Origin: Pseudomonadota bacterium
GTDB taxonomy: Bacteria > Pseudomonadota > Alphaproteobacteria > Acetobacterales > Acetobacteraceae
Assembly (NCBI GenBank): GCA_021845835.1
Contig: JAJZVE010000039.1
Span: 1-14,575, forward strand
Direction: 5' to 3'
Length of the DNA stretch: 14,575 nt
This document shows positions 14,273 to 14,575 of the stretch, piece after piece. The first letter of the stretch is position 1, and each line of letters opens with the position of its first letter. The notes under the pieces are model-generated. The model was given only the letters and a program-made list of their open reading frames with translations, was not told where the DNA came from and did no database searches. The translations under genes and the position numbers were made by a program.

Positions 14273-14575
14273 AGTCAGGGACCTTCGCGTCACCTACGGC
14301 AACGTCGTGGCCGTCGATGGCGTCAGCATCCGGCTGGACGAGGGCAGCGTGGTCTGCATCCTGGGCGCCAACGGCGCCGGCAAGTCGTCGCTGCTGAAAT
14401 GCATCGTCGGACTGGTGCCGCCGGACGGCGGCCGGGTGCTGTGGGACGGCGAGGACGTCACCGGCAAGCCGGCGAACGAGATCACGCGCCGCGGTATCAC
14501 TTTGTCACCGGAGGGACGGCGTCTGTTCCTGGACCTCACGGTGCGGGAGAACCTGCTGATGGGCGCCTATCTACG
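14259..14575 (+). CDS. livF: LIV-type ABC transporter ATPase LivF (partial, 3' end missing)
   Basis: The first 105 codons of the second ATPase. Sequence reads RTLEVRDLRVTYGNVVAVDGVS, Walker A GANGAGKSS, VGLVPPDGGRVLWDG, then the LivF-type Q-loop region TLSPEGRRLFLDLTVRENLLMGAY, where Glu replaces the usual Gln as is normal in LivF. The best start is TTG 14259, since GGGAGG lies five bases before it and conserved sequence begins right after it. This makes a 14-base overlap with livG. No ATG fits before the conserved region. LivF forms a heterodimer with LivG on the LivHM pore. The signature and Walker B motifs lie beyond the window edge. Confidence 0.9.

Overview
The window comes from a GC-rich bacterium, most likely an alpha- or betaproteobacterium. 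The composition, Gram-negative style signal peptides and gene families fit that, but nothing here fixes a genus. It is almost wholly coding and consists of two divergent operons facing away from one 466-base regulatory region (9938-10403). I see no tRNA, rRNA, CRISPR array, insertion sequence or phage gene.

Minus strand, 9937 down to 1: a tightly packed nine-gene operon. In transcription order it encodes a FadR-type GntR repressor, HyuA and HyuB (ATP-dependent hydantoinase/oxoprolinase/ketone-carboxylase superfamily), an acyl-CoA dehydrogenase, an enoyl-CoA hydratase, a family III (CaiB/BaiF) CoA-transferase, a thiolase-fold protein without the usual nucleophilic cysteine, its DUF35 zinc-ribbon/OB-fold partner, and a Tat-type periplasmic substrate-binding protein that runs off the left edge. 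Junctions are 1-base TGATG overlaps or gaps of 1-30 bases, so the genes are probably co-transcribed and often translationally coupled.

Plus strand, 10404 to the right edge: a complete LIV/HAAT-type ABC importer, apart from the truncated last gene. It encodes a Sec-exported binding protein, permeases LivH and LivM, and ATPases LivG and LivF (partial). A strong 18-bp hairpin fills the only gap in this operon, between the binding-protein gene and livH.

Working model (inference): an organic acid, lactam/imide or ketone-derived compound enters through the LIV-type importer. HyuAB activates it with ATP (ring opening or carboxylation). The CoA-transferase makes the CoA ester, the dehydrogenase and hydratase make the 3-hydroxyacyl-CoA, and the thiolase-like/DUF35 pair cleaves the carbon chain. 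No 3-hydroxyacyl-CoA dehydrogenase is visible. Together with the missing thiolase cysteine, this makes a retro-aldol cleavage (as in the Ltp2-DUF35 steroid side-chain aldolase) an attractive alternative to thiolysis. The substrate cannot be read from the sequence. The GntR protein probably controls both directions through palindromes that overlap its own promoter at about 9980-10039.
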